A stretch of 20,895 nt of DNA from DATHSY01 sp046729855 (lineage in GTDB: Bacteria; Actinomycetota; UBA4738; HRBIN12), in the NCBI GenBank assembly GCA_046729855.1, contig JBKPHM010000081.1, forward strand, positions 1 through 20,895. The letters run 5' to 3'. Positions 1 through 7,734 of the stretch are shown here, piece by piece. The notes below the pieces were generated by a model. The model ran no database searches. It saw only the letters and a list, made by a program, of their open reading frames with translations, and was not told the DNA's origin. Every line of letters begins with the position of its first letter. Position 1 is the stretch's first letter. The translations under genes and the position numbers were made by a program.

Positions 1-245
1 AGGTGCCGGCCGATCCCGTACAGCCACACCAGCCCGCCCCGCCCCTGGTCGCGGAACCGCCGCCTCGACGCGAACGCCTCGGCGAACGTCTCCGCCGTGA
101 GCTCCGCCGCGGCCTCCGGGTCCAGCGTCCGCCGCGCGAAGTACCGGAGGATCGTCTCCGCGTGACGTTCGTAGAACGCCCCGAAGGCCTCCGGTTCGTC
201 GCGCGAGACGCGCAGCACGTCGGCGTCGCTCAGGTCCTCGTACAT
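1..245 (-). CDS. ECF-type RNA polymerase sigma factor, N-terminal part (cut by window edge)
   Basis: Reading the minus strand from an ATG at 243-245 gives an open frame of 81 codons that runs off the left edge. It begins MYEDLSDADVLRVSRDEP and continues with AFYERHAETILRYFARRTLD, then a stretch rich in AAELTAETFAEAFASRRRF. This is the usual look of sigma70 region 2 in actinobacterial ECF-like factors: core-binding helices followed by the TAETFAEAF and RxRFR segments. Region 4 lies outside the window. The gene diverges from the S9 peptidase gene, with 90 bp between the two start codons. The family assignment is from motif recognition; the target genes and any cognate anti-sigma factor are not visible here. 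The plus-strand open frame across these bases is an antisense shadow. Confidence 0.8.
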   Translation of the reverse strand, partial: MYEDLSDADVLRVSRDEPEAFGAFYERHAETILRYFARRTLDPEAAAELTAETFAEAFASRRRFRDQGRGGLVWLYGIGRH

Positions 246-264
246 GGCCCCCGGGGTTCTGTAT

Positions 265-277
265 CGGAACGGTTCCG
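265..277. promoter_or_regulatory. 13-bp perfect palindrome in the sigma factor/peptidase divergent region
   Basis: CGGAAC-G-GTTCCG is a perfect inverted repeat 19 bp upstream of the sigma factor start codon. On the minus strand it contains GGAACC, which resembles the -35 element recognised by many ECF factors, so it may be part of an autoregulated promoter or a repressor site. The seen part is the symmetry; the role is inferred. Confidence 0.35.
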
Positions 278-321
278 CCCGGACTATGCCCCTCGGGCCC
301 CATGCCGTGACGGGCCCTTGT

Positions 322-327
322 TAGGCT
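322..327 (+). promoter_or_regulatory. -10-like box TAGGCT for a probable leaderless peptidase mRNA
   Basis: TAGGCT lies 8 nt before the GTG start at 336, which would put the transcription start at or next to the start codon. No Shine-Dalgarno sequence is visible there and no good -35 is seen. The identical hexamer stands 7 nt before the MFS start at 10994, which strengthens the reading. Confidence 0.45.
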
Positions 328-335
328 CCGGCCTC

Positions 336-2426
336 GTGAGCACGACGCCCGACCCGCTCGAGGAGTTCCCCAGGCAGGCCGCCCGGACCCAGCGGTTTTC
401 GCTCGGGCTCCCGCGCGGCTTCGAGATCGCGCCCGACGGCTCGCGCATCGCGTTCCTGCGGTCCCGAGCCGGGGACGATCGAGTCACGTGCCTGTGGGTT
501 CTCGACGTCGCGTCCGGGACGGAGCGCGTCGTGTTCGACCCGCGGGAGCAAGGCGCCGAGGGCGAGGCCGAGCTGACCGAAGCCGAGCGCGCCCGACGCG
601 AAAGGGCGCGGGAGCGGGCGGCCGGCGTCGTGCAGTTCGCCACCGACAAGGAGGTTCGTCGGGCCGTGTTCGTCCTGAACGGAAAGCTGATGGTGGGCGA
701 CCTGGTCGCGGGTGGAGCGCACGAGCTCACGACCTCGAGCCCGGTGGACGACCCGAGGCTCGATCCCTCCGGGGAGCACATCGCGTACGTGAGCGATGGC
801 GCCCTCCGCATCCGCAGCACCGAGGGCGACGACCGGCTCCTAGCGCAGGACGGTGACCCGAACGTGTACTGGGGCCTGCCCGAGTTCGTGGCGGCGGAGG
901 AGATGCGCCGTCTGCGGGGCCACTGGTGGTCGCCGGACGGTACGAAGCTCGCGGCCACCCGTGTCGACGAGCGACCCGTGAACGTCTGGTACCTGAGCAA
1001 CCCGTCGGACCCCGCCGCGAGGCCGCGCGCGATCCGCTATCCGGCGGCGGGCACGCCGAACGCGGTGGTGCTCCTGGCGGTCTTCGACGTCGCGACCGGC
1101 CAGCGAACCGACGTCGGGTGGGACCTGGAGACGTTCCCCTACCTGGCACGCGTCGTGTGGAACGACTCGGCGCCGCTGACGCTGCTCGTACAGACGCGCG
1201 ATCAGGCGACGACGCGCGTGCTCGAGGTGGACGGGGCCACCGGCGCGACGCGGATCGTGCGCGAGGACACCGACCCCGACTGGCTCGAGCTGATCGAGGG
1301 GTCGCCGGCGCGGCTGTCGGACGGGACGCTCGTCACGACCGCCGACTCGGAGGACACCCGACGGCTCGTCGTGGGCGAGTCTCCCGTAACCCCACCCAGG
1401 CTCCAGGTCCTCTCGATCGTCGACGTGGGCGACGACGTGTTGTTCACGGCGACCGACGATCCGACGCAGGTCCACGTCTGGCGCTGGCAACCGGGCGGAG
1501 ACCTCGAGCGACTCACGCAACAGGCGGGCGTGCATTCGGCCGCCCGGTCGGGCCCCGTCGCCGTGATGTCGTCGTCGGTCGAGGACGACCAGCGTCCCAC
1601 GTTCTCGGTCGTCGTCGACGGCAGGGAGACGGCGCGGATCGGGTCGGTCGCCGAGGTCCCGTGCGTCGACCCGACGCCGCGATTCCTCCGGCTGGGTCCG
1701 AACGAGCTCGACGCCGCCCTCCTGCTGCCGGGCGGGCGCGAGCCCGAGGCGGCGCTCCCCGTGTTGATGGACCCGTACGGCGGGCCGTACCACAACGTTG
1801 CGACCCGCTCGAAGCGTTCGTTCGCGGAGTCGCAGTGGTTCGCCGAGCACGGGTTCGCCGTGCTGGTCGTCGACGACCGCGGCTCGACGGGTCGCGGGCC
1901 GGCCTGGGAGCGGTTGCTCAAACGCAACTTCCTGCTCACGGTCGACGATCAGGCCGACGCGCTGGCCGCGGCCGGGAAGCGGTTCTCGTTCCTCGACACC
2001 GGCCGAGTCGCGATCCGCGGCTGGTCGTTCGGTGGTGAGCTCGCGGCCGCGTGCGTGATCCGCCGGCCAGACGTGTTCCACGCCGCGGTCTCGGGCGCGC
2101 CGGTCACCAACCACCTGCTGTACGACACCCATTACCAGGAGCGGTTCCTGGGCGATCCGGACGACGAGCCCGAGGTCTATCGACGCAACTCGCTGCTCGG
2201 CGACGCGCCGAACCTCCGGCGGCCGCTCCTGCTGATCCACGGTCTCTCCGACGACAACGTGCTCCCCGCGCATACGCTGCAGCTCTCGGCCCGCCTGTTC
2301 GAGGCCGGGAAGCACCACGAGCTCGTGCTCTTGCCCAACGCGTCGCACATGGCGAACTCCGAGGTCATGACCGAGAACCTGCTCCGCCTGGAGCTCGACT
2401 TCCTGCGCCGCGCGATCCGGATCTGA
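336..2426 (+). CDS. S9 family peptidase, dipeptidyl peptidase IV type
   Basis: About 696 residues from a GTG start. The N-terminal ~450 residues look like the DPP-IV beta-propeller; the rest is the prolyl oligopeptidase alpha/beta-hydrolase domain. The catalytic triad reads as Ser564 in GWSFGG, Asp640 in GLSDDNV and His671 in NASHMAN. A Glu188-Glu189 pair in FVAAEEMRRLRGHWWSPDG matches the double-Glu motif by which DPP-IV enzymes hold the free amino end of the substrate, and DPYGGPYHN matches the oxyanion-tyrosine region. It should therefore release dipeptides from peptide N-termini. No signal peptide is seen, so action in the cytoplasm (peptide turnover) is likely. The frame is open upstream to position 3, but that part is antisense to the sigma factor gene and has no peptidase character, so GTG 336 is preferred. 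Confidence 0.88.
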   Translation: MSTTPDPLEEFPRQAARTQRFSLGLPRGFEIAPDGSRIAFLRSRAGDDRVTCLWVLDVASGTERVVFDPREQGAEGEAELTEAERARRERARERAAGVVQFATDKEVRRAVFVLNGKLMVGDLVAGGAHELTTSSPVDDPRLDPSGEHIAYVSDGALRIRSTEGDDRLLAQDGDPNVYWGLPEFVAAEEMRRLRGHWWSPDGTKLAATRVDERPVNVWYLSNPSDPAARPRAIRYPAAGTPNAVVLLAVFDVATGQRTDVGWDLETFPYLARVVWNDSAPLTLLVQTRDQATTRVLEVDGATGATRIVREDTDPDWLELIEGSPARLSDGTLVTTADSEDTRRLVVGESPVTPPRLQVLSIVDVGDDVLFTATDDPTQVHVWRWQPGGDLERLTQQAGVHSAARSGPVAVMSSSVEDDQRPTFSVVVDGRETARIGSVAEVPCVDPTPRFLRLGPNELDAALLLPGGREPEAALPVLMDPYGGPYHNVATRSKRSFAESQWFAEHGFAVLVVDDRGSTGRGPAWERLLKRNFLLTVDDQADALAAAGKRFSFLDTGRVAIRGWSFGGELAAACVIRRPDVFHAAVSGAPVTNHLLYDTHYQERFLGDPDDEPEVYRRNSLLGDAPNLRRPLLLIHGLSDDNVLPAHTLQLSARLFEAGKHHELVLLPNASHMANSEVMTENLLRLELDFLRRAIRI

Positions 2427-2511
2427 GGCCGGTACGCGCAGGGGCGGGTGGCACGCGTTTACCGATTCCACGCGGTGGGAAGCGGATGCAGATACCGGAA
2501 TCGATCACTCC

Positions 2512-2910
2512 TTGGGGACGGTGCCGACGCAGGACTTCAGTTTGCCGCATTCGTCGGAAGCGCCGGAGAGCGCTCGGCGCATCGTCGAGGAGCAACTCGC
2601 GCCGCTGCTGCCGAAGGAGCGCGGCTACGACCTGGTGCAGCTCGTCTCCGAGCTGGTTGCGAACGCTGTTCGGTTCAGCCCGCCGCGCCCGGATGGGACG
2701 ATCGGGTTGCATCTCGAGCACTCGAACGACGCGGTCCGCGTCGCGGTGACGGATGGCGGTACCCATCTGGTGCCCGATGAGCTCACGTTCGATGCGAGCT
2801 CGGACGAGCGGTTCGGACTGTTCCTGGTCGATTCGCTCGCCGATGGATGGGGTTTCTCGCTGGACGGGGTAAAGGGAGTCTGGATCGAGGTGGACCTCCT
2901 CGATGCCTGA
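2512..2910 (+). CDS. HATPase-domain anti-sigma factor (RsbW/SpoIIAB-like serine kinase)
   Basis: 132 residues from a TTG at 2512; a GTG at 2521 is an equally possible start and neither has a convincing ribosome-binding site. The GHKL ATPase landmarks are visible: the N box ELVANAVRFS (Glu47, Asn51), the G1-like VAVTDGG around residues 78-83, and a G2-like segment ERFGLFLVDSLADGWG at about 99-113. Small stand-alone domains of this type bind sigma factors or phosphorylate STAS antagonists. Its last 8 bases overlap the following STAS gene, so the two are probably translated together as a partner-switching pair. No sigma factor of the SigB/SigF type is next to it, so its target is unknown. Confidence 0.75.
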   Translation: MGTVPTQDFSLPHSSEAPESARRIVEEQLAPLLPKERGYDLVQLVSELVANAVRFSPPRPDGTIGLHLEHSNDAVRVAVTDGGTHLVPDELTFDASSDERFGLFLVDSLADGWGFSLDGVKGVWIEVDLLDA

Positions 2911-3316
2911 GGCCTTCGACGTCGTGACCTTCGGTCCGAACATGGTCTTCGTCGGCGGCGAGATCGATCTGGCCACAGCCCCACGTCTCGAAGAGGCGGC
3001 CCGACCGTGCATCGAGGCGGGCGGCCCGACGATGTTCGATCTATCCGCGGTGACGTTCATCGATTCGACCGGGGTCCGGGCTTTCGTCTCGATCGCGCGG
3101 GCGGTCGGGACGCGAGGGTGCATATTCCTGCACGCGCCGCAACCGCGCGTGCGACGGGTGCTCGAGATCGTACGTATCGACGACGTCCCGAACATCCACG
3201 TGGAGTCCTGTCCGATCGTCGCCTACCCTGACGTGATCACAGAGTGGAGCCCCCCACCCGACCTCCGCGAGCGGCTCGATTCGATGCGGGAGCTTACGTC
3301 CGAAGGCAGCTCATAA
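2903..3316 (+). CDS. STAS-domain anti-sigma factor antagonist
   Basis: 137 residues starting at an ATG inside the end of the upstream kinase gene (8 bp overlap). The STAS fold is indicated by VTFGPNMVFVGGEIDLATAPRL, then FDLSAVTFIDSTGVRAFVSIARA. Ser55 in the DSTG motif is where SpoIIAA/RsbV-type antagonists are phosphorylated by their partner kinase. The unphosphorylated form would sequester the upstream HATPase protein and free a sigma factor. The last 35 or so residues (after NIHVES) extend past the usual domain, with a proline patch SPPPDLRERL, and have no assigned role. Phosphatase and sigma factor partners are not in this window. Confidence 0.8.
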   Translation: MPEAFDVVTFGPNMVFVGGEIDLATAPRLEEAARPCIEAGGPTMFDLSAVTFIDSTGVRAFVSIARAVGTRGCIFLHAPQPRVRRVLEIVRIDDVPNIHVESCPIVAYPDVITEWSPPPDLRERLDSMRELTSEGSS

Positions 3317-3376
3317 CGCAGGGCCCATGCTCGTGGCTGTTACGCTCGGGACGTTCCGTCAGCCCGGGAGCGTCGC

Positions 3377-4615
3377 GTGTCGATCATCGTGCAGAAGTAC
3401 GGCGGCACCTCGGTTGCTGACGCCGAGCGGATCCAGGCCGTCGCCGACCGGATCGTCCGGTGTCGCGAGGACGGCCACGACGTGGTCGCGGTTGTCTCCG
3501 CGATGGGGCAGTCGACCGACGAGCTGATCGCGCTCGCGCACCAGATCGTCGCCGTACCGGAGCCGCGCGAGTTCGACATGCTGCTTACCGCCGGCGAGCG
3601 GATCGCGATGTCGCTGGTCGCGATCGCGGTGAACGCCCGCGGGTCCAAGGCGGCCTCGTACACGGGCTCGCAGGCCGGGATCATCACCGACACGCAGCAC
3701 GGTCGCGCCCGGATCGTGGAGATCCGGCCCAAGCGGATCGTGGAGTCTCTCGGGGCGGGCAACGTCGTGATCCTGGCCGGGTTCCAGGGTCTCTCGACGT
3801 CGTACGACATCACCACGCTCGGGCGTGGCGGCTCGGACACGACCGCCGTCGCGATGGCAGCGGCGCTTGGCGCGGAGGTCTGCGAGATCTACACGGACGT
3901 CGACGGCGTGTTCACGGCCGACCCTCGGGTCGTCCCGGACGCCCAGAAGCTTCACACGGTCACGTACGAGGAGATGCTCGAGCTGGCGGCCAGCGGCGCG
4001 CAGGTCCTGCAGCTCCGCTCCGTCGAGTACGCTCGGAGGAACGGCGTCCGCGTGCACGTGCGCTCCTCGTTCAACGGCAAGCCCGGCACGTGGATCGTGG
4101 AGGAGGATGAGGCGGACGTGGAAGGCGCGCTGATCTCGGGCGTCGCGCTCGATGCCGACGAGGCCAAGATCACGCTCGTCGGGGTCCCGGACCGTCCAGG
4201 AATCGCGGCGGCGATCTTCAAGTCGGTCGCCGCCGAGGGCGTGCACGTCGACATGATCGTCCAGAACGTCTCGCACGACGGCCGCACCGACCTGTCGTTC
4301 ACGGTCCCGAAGGACGACCTGACGCGGCTCACGCCGGTGATCGACCGCGTGACCAAGGACATCGGGGCGCCGACGTTCACTGCGGATGACGGGATCGCGA
4401 AGGTCTCGCTCGTCGGAGCCGGAATGCGAAGCAACCCAGGCGTCGCCGCCGACATGTTCGACGCGCTGGCCGGCGAGGGGATCAACATCGAGATGATCTC
4501 GACGTCGTCGATCCGCGTCTCGTGCGTCGTCCGCCGCGAGGACGGGGAGCGCGCGGTGAAGACGATCCACCGCCGCTTCGGGCTCGACGAACGCCAGGCG
4601 GAGCCGACGTCGTGA
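3377..4615 (+). CDS. lysC: Aspartate kinase
   Basis: 412 residues from GTG 3377, with GGGAG about 8 nt upstream as ribosome-binding site. It phosphorylates L-aspartate, the committed step to lysine, threonine, methionine and diaminopimelate. The kinase domain (about 1-245) shows KYGGTS at the N-terminus, TAGERIAMSL, FQG and GRGGSDTTAVAMA. Two ACT domains follow: ITLVGVPDRPGIAAAIF with the QNVS..GRTDLSFT region, and SLVGAGMRSNPGVAADMF...ISTSSIRVS. This is the actinobacterial/Bacillus alpha/beta layout, feedback-inhibited by lysine and/or threonine in characterised members. An internal ribosome-binding site and GTG codon at residue 248 suggest a separate beta subunit (see that entry). The stop overlaps the asd start. 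Confidence 0.95.
   Translation: MSIIVQKYGGTSVADAERIQAVADRIVRCREDGHDVVAVVSAMGQSTDELIALAHQIVAVPEPREFDMLLTAGERIAMSLVAIAVNARGSKAASYTGSQAGIITDTQHGRARIVEIRPKRIVESLGAGNVVILAGFQGLSTSYDITTLGRGGSDTTAVAMAAALGAEVCEIYTDVDGVFTADPRVVPDAQKLHTVTYEEMLELAASGAQVLQLRSVEYARRNGVRVHVRSSFNGKPGTWIVEEDEADVEGALISGVALDADEAKITLVGVPDRPGIAAAIFKSVAAEGVHVDMIVQNVSHDGRTDLSFTVPKDDLTRLTPVIDRVTKDIGAPTFTADDGIAKVSLVGAGMRSNPGVAADMFDALAGEGINIEMISTSSIRVSCVVRREDGERAVKTIHRRFGLDERQAEPTS
4099..4120 (+). promoter_or_regulatory. Internal ribosome-binding site and GTG start for the aspartokinase beta subunit
   Basis: GGAGGAGG at 4099-4106 stands 11 nt before an in-frame GTG at 4118-4120 (codon 248). Starting there gives about 165 residues (VEGALISGVALDADEAK...) comprising just the two ACT domains. 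From memory, the beta subunit of Corynebacterium aspartokinase begins at the equivalent place (MEEAVLTGVA...). The purine-rich sequence also encodes Glu-Glu-Asp, so chance is not excluded. Confidence 0.6.
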
Positions 4616-5640
4616 CCCGCGTCGCCGTCGTGGGGGCGACCGGGGCCGTCGGTCGTCAAATGGTGAGGACCCTGGAGGAGCGTTCGTTCCCGCTGGACGA
4701 GCTGGTGCTGCTCGCGTCCGAGCGCACGGCCGGGACACGGATCCCATTCCGCGGTGAGGAGGTGACGGTCGGGCTGCTGTCGAGGGACGCTCTCGCGGGC
4801 ATCGACGTCGCGCTGTCGTCGTGCGGTTCGCCGGTCGCGAAGACGTGGATCCCCGGGGCGGCGGAGGCCGGCACCACGTGCATCGACAACTCGTCGGCGT
4901 TCAGGATGGATCCGAACGCGGCGCTCACGATCCCCGAGGTCAACCCGGAGTCGCTCGCCGGCCGACCGAAGATCGTCTCCGTGCCGAACTGCACGATCAT
5001 CACCACGCTGATGGCGGTCGCGCCGCTCCACCGCACGGCCGGCCTCCGGTCGCTGATCGTTTCGAGCTACCAGTCGGTGTCGGGTGCGGGCGCGAAGGGC
5101 GTCCGCGAGCTCGCCGAGCAGATCGAGAAGCTCCACGGGATGGAGGAGGAGCTGGCCCATCCCGATCCCGCAGCGCTCCCGGTCGGCGAGGTGTTCGGCA
5201 AGACGATCGCGTACAACGTGGTGGCGAAGATCGACGTCTTCGATGAGGAGACCGGCTTCACGTTCGAGGAGATCAAGATGCAGCGCGAGGCACGCCGGAT
5301 CCTCTCGATGCCGGAGCTCGACATCACCACGACGTGCGTTCGCGTGCCGGTGCCGGTCGGCCACAGCGTCTCGGTGCTCGCGACGTTCGACCGAGCGATC
5401 TCGCCGGCCGAGGCGCGCGGGATCCTCGCGGCGGCGCCGGGCCTGATCGTCCGCGACGATCCGGCGAACGGCGTCTACCCGAGCCCGCTCGAGGCGGCGG
5501 GTCGCGACGAGGTGCTGGTCGGGCGGATCCGGCAGGCGAGCGCGCATGACGACGCGCTCTGGCTGTTCGCCTGCGGCGACAACCTCCGAAAGGGTGCCGC
5601 GCTGAACGCCGTGCAGATCGCCGAGCACCTCTTCACGTGA
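4612..5640 (+). CDS. asd: Aspartate-semialdehyde dehydrogenase
   Basis: 342 residues. The GTG at 4612 overlaps the lysC stop in a GTGA junction, and this start places the Rossmann motif VAVVGATGAVG right at the N-terminus. The frame is open further upstream inside lysC, which is not coding. The enzyme converts aspartyl phosphate to aspartate semialdehyde with NADPH. The catalytic Cys127 lies in SVPNCTIITT; SSYQSVSGAGAKG and the RVPVPVGHS segment with His251 are the usual substrate-site features. Overlap with lysC implies translational coupling of two consecutive pathway steps. Confidence 0.95.
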   Translation: MTRVAVVGATGAVGRQMVRTLEERSFPLDELVLLASERTAGTRIPFRGEEVTVGLLSRDALAGIDVALSSCGSPVAKTWIPGAAEAGTTCIDNSSAFRMDPNAALTIPEVNPESLAGRPKIVSVPNCTIITTLMAVAPLHRTAGLRSLIVSSYQSVSGAGAKGVRELAEQIEKLHGMEEELAHPDPAALPVGEVFGKTIAYNVVAKIDVFDEETGFTFEEIKMQREARRILSMPELDITTTCVRVPVPVGHSVSVLATFDRAISPAEARGILAAAPGLIVRDDPANGVYPSPLEAAGRDEVLVGRIRQASAHDDALWLFACGDNLRKGAALNAVQIAEHLFT

Positions 5641-6029
5641 ATCCCGATTGCCTCTTCTGCCGGATCGTGGCCGGGGAGGAGCGCGCCGAGCGGGTCGACG
5701 AGGACGAGCTGACGTTCTCGTTTATGGATGCGTCCCCGGCGTCGAACGGCCACACGCTCGTGATCCCGAAGACACACCTGGAGACGATCTACGACCTCGA
5801 GCAGCCGCATGCCGATGCCGTGTGGCGGACGACGCTGCGGCTGGCCCACGCGATCCGTTCGGGACTCAAGCCGGAGGGGTTGATGCTCCGCCAGGCGAAC
5901 GGAACGCTCGGCGGCCAGCACGTGATGCACCTCCACATGCACCTGATCCCGCGTTACGCGAGCGGTGACCGAGGCGAACCCGGCCGGACAGGCGAGTTCG
6001 CAGCCACGATCCGGAACGAGCTCGCATGA
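5637..6029 (+). CDS. HIT family protein (histidine-triad nucleotide hydrolase)
   Basis: 130 residues from a GTG that overlaps the asd stop by 4 bases (GTGA). The N-terminal CLFCRIVAGE with two cysteines is typical of Hint-like proteins that bind zinc, though the C-terminal His partner was not checked. The histidine triad is HVMHLHMHLIPRY with His98, His100 and His102; the middle His is the usual nucleophile. Family members hydrolyse nucleoside phosphoramidates or related nucleotide substrates. No biochemical link to aspartate metabolism is known to me, but the coupling puts it in the lysC-asd transcript. No Shine-Dalgarno is apparent, so it probably depends on ribosomes finishing asd. Confidence 0.88.
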   Translation: MNPDCLFCRIVAGEERAERVDEDELTFSFMDASPASNGHTLVIPKTHLETIYDLEQPHADAVWRTTLRLAHAIRSGLKPEGLMLRQANGTLGGQHVMHLHMHLIPRYASGDRGEPGRTGEFAATIRNELA

Positions 6030-6072
6030 GCGGATGCGCCTTCCGTGAGGGTTCGACGGATGGAGGTGGCCG

Positions 6073-6441
6073 ATGATCAGGACCGAGGGATTGACGCACA
6101 TCCACCTGACCGTACGGGATCTGCAACGGTCGCTCGCGTTCTATCAGGGGGCCTTCGGGATGGAGGAGCTGTTCCGAGAGGGTGACCACTTGGTCTTCCT
6201 GAGGACTCCCGGCAGTCAGGACACGATCACGCTGAACGACGATCCCGACGACAATGCGCGAGCGGGCGACGGCGGAGGGATCAGACACTTCGGTTTTCGG
6301 GTCGCCGATGAGGACGACCTCGATCATGCCGTCGCTGAGGTCGTTGCGGCCGGCGGGGCTCTTGTCCGCCGTGGCGAACACTCGCCGGACGAGCCGTTCG
6401 CCTACGTCACAGATCCGGATGGATACGTGATCGAACTGTGA
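6073..6441 (+). CDS. VOC superfamily (glyoxalase/bleomycin-resistance fold) protein
   Basis: 122 residues from ATG 6073, preceded by a good GGAGGTGG ribosome-binding site. It shows the paired beta-alpha-beta-beta-beta modules of VOC proteins: HIHLTVRDLQRSLAFYQGAFGM, then IRHFGFRVADEDDLDHAVAEV, ending in FAYVTDPDGYVIEL. The usual metal ligands are present as His11, the His of IRHFGF and Glu121. Such proteins include glyoxalase I, dioxygenases and drug-binding proteins, and the substrate cannot be told from sequence. It lies 43 bp behind the HIT gene and may be in the same transcript. It converges with the acetyltransferase gene, 21 bp away. Confidence 0.8.
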   Translation: MIRTEGLTHIHLTVRDLQRSLAFYQGAFGMEELFREGDHLVFLRTPGSQDTITLNDDPDDNARAGDGGGIRHFGFRVADEDDLDHAVAEVVAAGGALVRRGEHSPDEPFAYVTDPDGYVIEL

Positions 6442-6462
6442 CCGGATCGGTAACGGTCGACC

Positions 6463-7653
6463 CTAGAAGAAGTCGTACATCCAGGGCGGCGGACCGGCGA
6501 ACAGGTCGGCGAGCAGCGGCGCCGCCCGGTCGTCGGCGTCGAGGTAGCCGAGCTGAACGGCGGAAGACACCGGCAGGTACCCGCTGAAGATCGACGCGAG
6601 TGCCCCGATCGGGATCGGCCGATGCCGACCTTCGTCGACGCGTTCGACGCGGACCTTCCCCTGTTCGGCCGTGAGACGGAACGCTCCTCGGTTCGCCCCC
6701 ACGTCGGGATCCTCCACGGCGATCACCGCCTCGCCCGAGACTGAGGGGTAGCCTCGCCCCTCGAGGGACGCAACGACGTCGAGCAGACGAAGCATCCACC
6801 GGAACGACCATCGCTCCTTGACGCGCTGCTCGGGGACGAGCATCGCGAGCGGTGGGTTCACCGGGCCGAAGAACGAGAGGGTCTGACCGAGCCCCCGGAA
6901 CGTTCGGAAAAACGACACCAGCGAGCGGAGCGCCTCAGGCGTCGCCGCGACGAGGTGCTTGCACGCGATGCGGAACACCGGTGCGGGCTCGCCCTCCGCC
7001 TGGTCGTGGTAGTACGACGCGTAGCCCTGGACGACGCCGTCCTCGTCTCTGCAGACCACGGCTCGAGAGACGACGTCCGGGTTCCAGTGACCCATCACGC
7101 GCACGGTCCACCAGTCCTCCTCGTCGCAGTCGATTGGGCCGTTCGAGGTCGGGACGACGCGCCGATAGCAGTCGCGGACCTCGGGAAGATGACCCGGGTC
7201 GTACTCGGAGACGTCGAGGGACGCGGAGAGGACCGGCAGGTCAGCCAGGGAGACCTCGTGCTCGATCTGGGCCCCGGCGAGTTCGTAGCCGAGCCGCCGG
7301 TACGGCCTGAGCACGGCGGGATACAGGCACGAGAGCGGCACGCCGGCCTCGCGCGACTCCTCGAGCAGCACCGAGACGGTCCGACTCGCCAGCCCGGAGC
7401 CGCGGTACTCGGGCAGGGTCGCCACCGCGTAGATGCCCGCGCACGGAAACTCGCGCCCGCCGAACCACTGCGTGAACCCGCGCGCCGCCGCGGCCGCGAC
7501 CACCCGTCCATCATCGAACGCGCACCGGAAGTGGTCGAGGTGGAGGAGCGGCGCCCGGCGTTCGATCCAACCCGGACCGAAGTTCAACGCGACCGAGAGC
7601 ACACGAGCCAGCTGCTCGCGGTGCTCCTCGTCCGGCGGCCCGATCTGGATCAT
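6463..7653 (-). CDS. Eis-like GNAT N-acetyltransferase
   Basis: 396 residues from ATG 7653. The layout fits the Eis family: an N-terminal GNAT domain with the acetyl-CoA loop in AVATLPEYRGSGLASRTVSVLLEE (about residues 80-105), a second GNAT-like domain, and a C-terminal sterol-carrier-like domain. The chain ends in MYDFF. In mycobacterial Eis the C-terminal carboxylate of a terminal Phe acts in catalysis, and the terminal Phe396 here fits that. Eis enzymes acetylate amines, including aminoglycosides and lysine side chains; the true substrate here is unknown. It lies 69 bp downstream of kup in the same orientation, with a stem-loop at the kup end. Confidence 0.85.
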   Translation of the reverse strand: MIQIGPPDEEHREQLARVLSVALNFGPGWIERRAPLLHLDHFRCAFDDGRVVAAAAARGFTQWFGGREFPCAGIYAVATLPEYRGSGLASRTVSVLLEESREAGVPLSCLYPAVLRPYRRLGYELAGAQIEHEVSLADLPVLSASLDVSEYDPGHLPEVRDCYRRVVPTSNGPIDCDEEDWWTVRVMGHWNPDVVSRAVVCRDEDGVVQGYASYYHDQAEGEPAPVFRIACKHLVAATPEALRSLVSFFRTFRGLGQTLSFFGPVNPPLAMLVPEQRVKERWSFRWMLRLLDVVASLEGRGYPSVSGEAVIAVEDPDVGANRGAFRLTAEQGKVRVERVDEGRHRPIPIGALASIFSGYLPVSSAVQLGYLDADDRAAPLLADLFAGPPPWMYDFF

Positions 7654-7700
7654 GCGACGTCGATAAGGCGTAGGAGGCCTATGAAGCGCCGAGTGTACCG

Positions 7701-7734
7701 GTGGAGCTCCTCGCTCGCCGAGCTACAGCTCCAC
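7701..7734 (-). terminator. Stem-loop over the kup stop codon, possible terminator or RNA stabiliser
   Basis: GTGGAGCT at 7701-7708 and AGCTCCAC at 7727-7734 form a perfect 8-bp inverted repeat around an 18-nt loop that itself can pair CTCG with CGAG. It spans the end of kup and stands upstream of the acetyltransferase gene. There is no U-run, so a classic intrinsic terminator is doubtful. Attenuation or mRNA end protection is equally possible. Confidence 0.35.

Noticed and set aside
3..335. Open upstream extension of the S9 peptidase frame (MPADPVQP...)
   Set aside because: It is antisense to the sigma factor coding sequence, is Arg/Pro-rich and lacks peptidase features; the beta-propeller start fits GTG 336.
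840..2471. 543-codon minus-strand open frame opposite the peptidase gene
   Set aside because: Arg/Val/Asp-rich translation without domains, typical of antisense frames in GC-rich DNA.
3359..5628. Long minus-strand frames opposite lysC and asd
   Set aside because: Low-complexity HRDR-type translations, and the plus strand carries recognised enzymes with intact motifs.
6438..6460. Possible terminator between the VOC and acetyltransferase genes (GACCG...CGGTC)
   Set aside because: Only a 5-bp stem with a long loop and no U-run; not better than chance.
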